Positions 58,571-64,000 of a stretch of 64,000 nt of DNA are shown in pieces. Both the position numbers and the translations under genes were made by a program. The notes under the pieces are model-generated. The model had not been told where the DNA came from and made no database searches. It saw nothing but the letters and a program-made list of their open reading frames with translations. Numbering within the stretch: the first letter of the stretch is position 1; every line of letters starts with the position of its first letter. This DNA comes from Pseudeuparius sepicola (Eukaryota; Arthropoda; Insecta; Coleoptera; Anthribidae): the NCBI GenBank assembly GCA_963920635.1, contig OY987300.1:56937415-57001414 (forward strand). Direction: 5' to 3'.

Positions 58571-59412
58571 TGCAGTGTACAACATAATATGGGACGTTTT
58601 TATTAATTGCACAACCAAAATACAGACATTGCCGGAAGTTGGTGCACGTTCAATAATCATATTAGGCGCACTTACAATGGTTGCAAGTTAAATGGCATAC
58701 CTACAGGGTAGGTAAAAAAATATAAAAATTGCACCAGATGAGTAAAGTACCCTTATTTCAAAAAATTCAGCAAAGGGTTATTAAGGAAAGTTGTTTAGAA
58801 TTAAAAGCTATGCCTAAATAACAAAATATAGCCTCCTAAGAAAAAAAATTTTCGTCAATTAATTTCCAGTTTCTTAATAAACATTTAAAATAAAAATTTT
58901 GGACCTTAAATGAGAGTTTTTTAATATACACATTATTATTACTAATGTTTTACCTTGTTCAAAAGAATTTTTGCGAAATTTCAAAGTTTTGTTTAATATC
59001 GTTGCCACCAACATGAAGTTTGTGATTCCCCAAAATATTAAAAATCTAAGTTAATTTTACAAATATGCTTGAATTTGAAGGTTATGCGAAATTGATGAAA
59101 TTGTTCAATTGTTTAGGGTGAATATTAAAACATTTTTTTCGGAAATTATATTTTTTTCTTGAGAGGCCATGTTTTGGTATTTAAGCATAACTTTTAATTC
59201 TAGACAACTTTTCTTAATAAAATTTCGCTGAATTTTCTGAAATTAGGGTACTTCAATCTTGTATTTTTTTTATATTTTTTTACCTACCCTGTAGGCTGTT
59301 TGACTTGCAAGCATTCTAAGTGCGTCTAATATGATTAGTTGATTAGGTATCGAACATCAACTTTCGGGAATATTTGTATTTTCGTTGTGTAAATCCCATA
59401 TGTTGCACACTT
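58571..59412. mobile_element. Palindrome containing a second palindrome at its centre
   Basis: Outer arms 58571-58700 and 59295-59412 are complementary (AATCATATTAGGCGCACTTA against AAGTGCGTCTAATATGATTA; AGTGTACAACATA against TATGTTGCACACT). The 58702-59293 element occupies the centre exactly. Confidence 0.78.
58702..59293. mobile_element. TACAGGGTAGGT palindrome (0.59 kb)
   Basis: TACAGGGTAGGTAAAAAAAT is mirrored at the right end. GAGTAAAGTACCC and TTATTAAGGAAAGTTGTT words are shared with the copies at 47451 and 63509. Confidence 0.88.
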
Positions 59413-60093
59413 AAATAACCACATTGTATACCTTTCGGGGTTAAATAAATATACAGGGAGATTCAGTCATGAGGCAATTTTTTTTTATCACACAGTGGGG
59501 GACGTCTACTAAAAAGGAAAAGGCGAAAGAACATTTTTTTCTCGAAGTTTAAAGCATGGGGCAAATGAATCTTAATACCCGAGTAACTCGACGCTTTTGT
59601 CTCAATGTTTTGTTTTTGTGGAAGGTGAAACTGAAGGAACAATAAATACCTACCTCTCGTCTGTATTATTGGTGTATTAGGTCTTGATTCTAGAAAGGGC
59701 AGACACTTCAAACATCTCAAGAAAATGTTGTAATCACATCATAAGCAACGGTATTTGCTTGAGGTCTTTTCTCGCATTTCCGCACACACATTTGCATCAC
59801 AATTTTTAAATTGCATGAGAATATTGTTACCGGCAACGCGTAACGACGCCTACCGCGATCGATATTTTGCACGTTTTCGTTTTTCTTTATTGTTTTTTTC
59901 TAAGCAACAAAACAGCCTGACAGTGATTATTATGACATGATTGTTTAGTTGACTGACTGGCCGGAGACTAGACGCTGGCGGTGTTGGCTGTCAGAGACGC
60001 GCCGGTAATTCAATTATTTCAGATTACTTATAAGGGAGGGCAAGTTCAGACAACGCCGGATAGATGGCCATGGCTCAATACCGACTATCCCAA
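59413..60093. other. Intergenic DNA with a lone TACAGGGAGATTCAG end at 59452
   Basis: A single arm of the TACAGGG superfamily starts near 59452 and has no partner. Nothing else is recognised. Confidence 0.4.
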
Positions 60094-61901
60094 TAAACAT
60101 TTTTCGTTACCACAAGTGATACCTAGTTATATAAATGTCATATAAAGGTTGCGGAGTTTTATATGAAAGGAACCAGTTATCACCTCCAGTAATTGGAGTT
60201 TATAAGGGTTATATAATATCAATATAGGAACTAGGGTTATAATTAAGTGGTATAAATGTTTCCAACACCATTTTATAGCACTTGGAGTGACCGTTACTAC
60301 AAGATATAATAATATAACATGTTTGTATAAGAGTTTCCAATACTTATTATAAAACTATGATTTCCCGAGTTATATAACAGCATTCCTAATCACTTCTATA
60401 AAACCCTGGAGCTAATTGTGTTTTACTGAACACATTATATATCTTTTGGTTGCCAATTTCGTACCAAAATAACCTTTATAGGCTTTTACAACTTTTAGTG
60501 ATATAAATTACTCTTATACAAATATGTTTTCATTTTAAAGATGGCTGATTAAGCACTTATTATTGTTGATACCTGCATGATGTGGAGCATTATATTAAAA
60601 AAACGAATGAAAAATGTATACCAGGAGGAGAGTAAAAATAAGTGAAGTTTGTGTTGTTAATGAGAAGAAATTTGTTGAAACTGTGTAAAAGTGAAACGGG
60701 TTAAAATAAATTGGAAATCATTGTCGATCTATCCACCGGTATAAATGAGCCCCATGCGCTAGTGACACATACCTTTATTAAAAACAAAAACAAACACAAA
60801 TTTAGTTCAGAACGTGAAAATTAGTGTTTAACGGGTTATCTACCGAAGGTTATGAAATTATTGCAGCCCTACATCTCCGAGAGGTCTTTAAAATAGCTTT
60901 GGTTTTATATTACCTAACACTACTGGTAGCATTATATTACCTTTAGTTTTAGAGTAACCCTACTGGTAGCGTTATATTACCTTTGGTTTTATAGTAACAC
61001 TATTAGTAGCGTTATATTACCTAAGGATATATAGGAAACTTATAGTTTTATAAAAAATACTACAGAAGGTTTATAGCATTGTTTCAATTTATGTAGCGTT
61101 ATTCTAAGTGATATTATGGTCGCCAAAGCTTTTAAGGGTAATCTGCTAAGAGACGCCATGATGCAAATATAGAACAGAATCGACACGACCCACAGTTACG
61201 AAATTTATTAGCATATTTTAATTTATTCCGCGGAAATTTTAACAAAATATAATTTTATGTGACACGGGCATATTTTTTTAAACTTTTTTCTCGTAATTTT
61301 TGAAAATAAAAAAAAAGTTTTTTTTAATGCAAACATCCTTGCTTATTTAGGAGTATTTCGAAGGCCCGTGAATTTTTTGAAGGTATCTTGTTCATATTAA
61401 TTTGCGGAAAAATTTTCTTGCCACACACAATTTCAAGTATGCTTAGCGAAACATCTATTATTATACTTAGCAAAAATATTCACATGCCCTGTGACATGCC
61501 CAACCATAACATTTTGAAGTGTAGTAGTAGTTAAACAGAGATGGAAGTAGGCGTCCGATATCTAAATCCCATGAAATATTACTAACACCATTATAGGCAA
61601 AGTTTATAAGGGTAACTGCAAACCTTATAGAACCAAATTTAACAGTGAAAGTAGCCGGGTTGTATAAGTAGGTTATATAAAGGTGATGGAAACATTTACT
61701 CTACTATTGGTTATATACTTTAAAGTCGTATAATGGTACTAAAATAGGTGTTGGTGACCTTTATAAATTGGTCCATTTAAGTGTTTTAATGGGTTTATAA
61801 AGGTAACCGAAATATTTCCGCAACTATATTAAATAACTAACAGTGGTTTAACTTAGGTAATCTAATAGTTGTGGTTACTCTAATAAAACCAAAAATGTTT
61901 A
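60094..61901. mobile_element. Unclassified 1.8-kb element packed with TATATAAAGGT-like repeats
   Basis: Ends TAAACATTTTTCGTT and AACCAAAAATGTTTA are inverted, consistent with a TA target. Inside, about 20 degenerate copies of GGTTATATAAAGGT appear in both orientations, concentrated in the two subterminal thirds, along with a 40-bp direct tandem repeat (60899-61030, three copies of a TAGCGTTATATTACCTTT-ending unit). No transposase was recognised. Class unknown. Confidence 0.65.
60899..61030. repeat. Three tandem ~40-bp units
   Basis: Each unit has GTTTTA-A/T-A-G-TAAC, then CTACTGGTAGCGTTATATTA. Successive copies differ at a few positions. Confidence 0.8.
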
Positions 61902-62279
61902 TCTAGCGACTGTGGCGACTCAGTATTGAGAACAGGTGCGTGGACCGTGGCGTGTAGAGAGTTCCGCGATTCGCGAGGCCATGAACTTGTACCTGCCTAT
62001 TGAAGTTGAAAGTAAACAGTGATAGAGTGTTTTAATTTTGATGCATATTTGCACATTTTGTGCATAGTTATTTGTTTTGTTTGCTATTGCAGTATCTGCA
62101 AACAACGTGCATCCGTTGTGGGAAACTAATAAGAGCTCCCTATACTCCAAAGTACACACCCACCAATTGCTGTTGATTGACATTGAAAAATCAAAAAGGT
62201 AATAAATTCACTTATTCACTTAGGCTATGCATACATTTTTTGAAATATCTGGAAAAAGGTCCAAGAAAAGTAAATTTAC

Positions 62280-62365
62280 GATTTGTTGTGCAACTGGCAA
62301 CTCCGCGCCCCGGGGTCGGCAGCCTCGACGCGCGAGTTTAACAGCTGCTGAGGTGAGTGCCGTTA
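62280..62365 (+). other. GC-rich segment ending in a consensus splice donor
   Basis: A CpG-rich stretch (GCGCCCCGGGGTCGGC) ends at GCTGAG|GTGAGT, exon boundary after 62352. It could be a non-coding first exon in the Ubx-Antp interval. No coding frame or promoter motif confirms it. Confidence 0.25.
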
Positions 62366-62689
62366 ACAAGGGGTTCAAAATACACTTCTGAAAATATATT
62401 TTTTTTATGTTTTTTTGGTTGACTTTTGAAATTCTTTAATTTCGGATTCGTATTAACTATTTTCTCCCACCTGTGGTTAAAAATTTTAACATCATGACTG
62501 AATTACCCTCTATAGATATAAGTTGACATAAAAATTAGTGTTGCTTTTTACAGCAACTTATATAAAACAGTGTTTCAAGCTGATAAGAAAAATATTGTAG
62601 AAAAAGCGAAGATGTTTGAAAATTTGATACAATAAATCTATATTACAGACTCCACCGAAACCATTCGTCTAGGTAATTTTAAATTTTCC
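62366..62689. other. AT-rich intergenic DNA, nothing recognised
   Basis: No repeat, motif or gene is evident. Confidence 0.4.
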
Positions 62690-63220
62690 ATCATCCCAGC
62701 CCATTCCATTAGTTGCAGCAGGAGTGCAAGGCAACGAGCTAGCCGGGCGAAACGACCGCCGCGAGAACGAGGCGGAATTCTGGAAGTTGTTCTTTGATGA
62801 ATCGCCGGCGTGGCAGTTTTTCTTTTTATTAATTAAAAACACAAAACAGCACCCAGGGCTGCCCGGCCCGGCCCCGCGGCCGCGAAAAATTATGGGCGAC
62901 GGCCCGCTGTCTGCGCTGAGTAATGGCCCCCGGCACAACACGTGACCGGGCCCGGGGGTGGGGCGCGCGGGAGGGGGGGAGGGGGCAGGGAGCGACGGGG
63001 GCTGATCAATAAAACATTTCCCCTTGTTCGCCACCCACCCCCATATCTACGGAAAGAAAATCGTTACTGTGAAGAATGTAACAAATGGCTGGCTGCCGCC
63101 GCTCCGCTCCAGAAGAATTGCTCTCCTTTTTGCGCCGCCTCCCCGGGAACTTCGAGAACGTTCTGAGCGTTCTGCGCGCTGGGGAATGGGCTTGGTCTCG
63201 TCCGTGGCTGGAAGCTTTGA
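62690..63220. promoter_or_regulatory. Large CpG-rich island near the right edge
   Basis: Dense CpG with GGCCCGGCCCCGCGGCCGCG and GGGCCCGGGGG, an AT-rich TTTTTATTAATTAAAAA homeodomain core in the middle, and G-rich GGGAGGGGG tracts. Open frames of 120-150 residues on the minus strand and 70 on the plus are low-complexity by-products. Candidate enhancer or promoter in the Ubx-Antp interval. Confidence 0.38.
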
Positions 63221-63508
63221 TAAAATCTAGACTTTTTCGAATAAACATTAAATGTATCAACTGAAGTAGATTTGATTCACACAAACTTGCCCTGTTGCCT
63301 AAATAAAGCGATTTCATTTTCTCGATTTTGTCAACGGTGTACACAGTGTGCATAATATTTGTATACAGGACTATAATAATAATACAGATAGATGAATAGA
63401 TGGGTCCAATGAGTTTTCTTGAGTAATTTTTTAATTCTTGTGTTTTAAGTCTTGTGGTAGGCACTTTTTTTTATTATACTTGCTATTACCTTGATAATTC
63501 ATAACTTA

Positions 63509-63841
63509 TACAGTGACCGGCAGAAAGTTGGACACAAATGGAAAACTTTTTTATTATTAATTTCTCAGAAAATTTTATTCTTGATAAAAGTTGGTGCATC
63601 ATTTCAAACTCGAAACGCACATATCAAAATTTAAATATCTCTTTTTGGACACGAGATATAGATTCAAAAATGTCAAAATAACTCAAGAGTAAAGTATCCT
63701 TATTTTTTAAAATACGATAAAAAGTTACTTATAAAAGTTGTTTGGAATCAAAGGTGGATGTCAGATTTAAAGTCACAGCCACCTAGTAAAAAAAAAAAAA
63801 GAAATTTACCTCTTTTGTATTTTTTTCGACCACCCTGTGTA
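63509..63841. mobile_element. TACAGTGACCGG element with imperfect ends (0.33 kb)
   Basis: Left end TACAGTGACCGGCAGAAAGT; right end TCGACCACCCTGTGTA. The internal GAGTAAAGTATCC and AGTTGTTTGGAATCAAA words match the 58702 family. Confidence 0.6.
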
Positions 63842-64000
63842 TTACAAAAAAACAAAATACCGCAAGCGCAACTTATCATCGGGTAACACATGAATTTGCT
63901 GGTAAGCTTTAATTTTGTTCGAGTAGCGGCTAGAAATTTAAATTAGTCGAAATCAGAGTTTAAAAATATTAAATTTGCCAGTGATGTCAAATTCGGGTAA

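Noticed and set aside
63006..63464. 152-residue minus-strand frame
   Set aside because: It spans a GC-rich island and AT-rich flank with no domain or splice context; probably chance.
37364..64000. abd-A or Antp exons downstream
   Set aside because: No second homeobox is present on either strand. Abd-A is expected upstream of Ubx, and Antp would lie beyond the right edge.

Overview
This window is insect genomic DNA from a Hox cluster. Its only convincing host coding sequence is the last exon of Ultrabithorax (Ubx), at 37065-37363 on the plus strand. It encodes a complete Ubx-type homeodomain, the Ubx-specific C-terminal extension and a poly-alanine tail. The exon opens at a textbook 3' splice site in phase 1, so the 37 kb to its left is best read as the end of one very large Ubx intron. 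No YPWM-coding first exon was found in it. Hox genes of an unsplit insect cluster share one orientation, with anterior genes downstream, so 37.4-64 kb should be the Ubx 3' UTR followed by the intergenic space toward Antp. The rest of the DNA is AT-rich with no other host gene. TAGGTA/TACCTA motifs and the transposon content point to an insect such as a beetle, hemipteran or lepidopteran; the order cannot be fixed from this window.

Most recognisable structure is transposon debris. The dominant class is a superfamily of giant palindromes ending in TACAGGGTG (0.3-1.6 kb each, more than 12 copies, at least 10 kb in total), some nested in others. One copy (32151-33271) carries an antisense fragment of a DDE transposase with an SPDL...LDFFLWG-like motif, a clue to the parent family. 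Other elements: a 2.1-kb hAT element with a perfect 8-bp target duplication and a broken ZMYM1-like transposase (3291-5436); two hAT MITEs with target duplications; a dead Tc1-like transposase (30765-31610); a Penelope-like 3' fragment with a GIY-YIG endonuclease domain (35631-36756); a pogo-type element with a Psq-like HTH remnant (40558-41479); two elements with AATATGGGG ends; a TTAA-flanked palindrome; and a 1.8-kb element packed with degenerate TATATAAAGGT repeats (60094-61901). Four hammerhead-ribozyme-like cores sit in or near Penelope-type repeats; the one at 22489-22539 has all three helices.

Between the repeats lie GC-rich, repeat-poor islands: 5640-5900, 9595-10080, 12455-12760, 18480-18610, 20880-21330, 27880-28200, 34080-34640, 43320-43570, 46970-47210, 49985-50340 and 62690-63220. 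In a Hox intron and its flank these are the natural candidates for enhancers, Polycomb response elements and insulators. Two hold clusters of PHO/YY1 cores (1996-2072; 47036-47151, the latter with a GAGA-factor site). Several carry CTCF-like motifs. All regulatory calls are inferences from motifs, not demonstrated functions.
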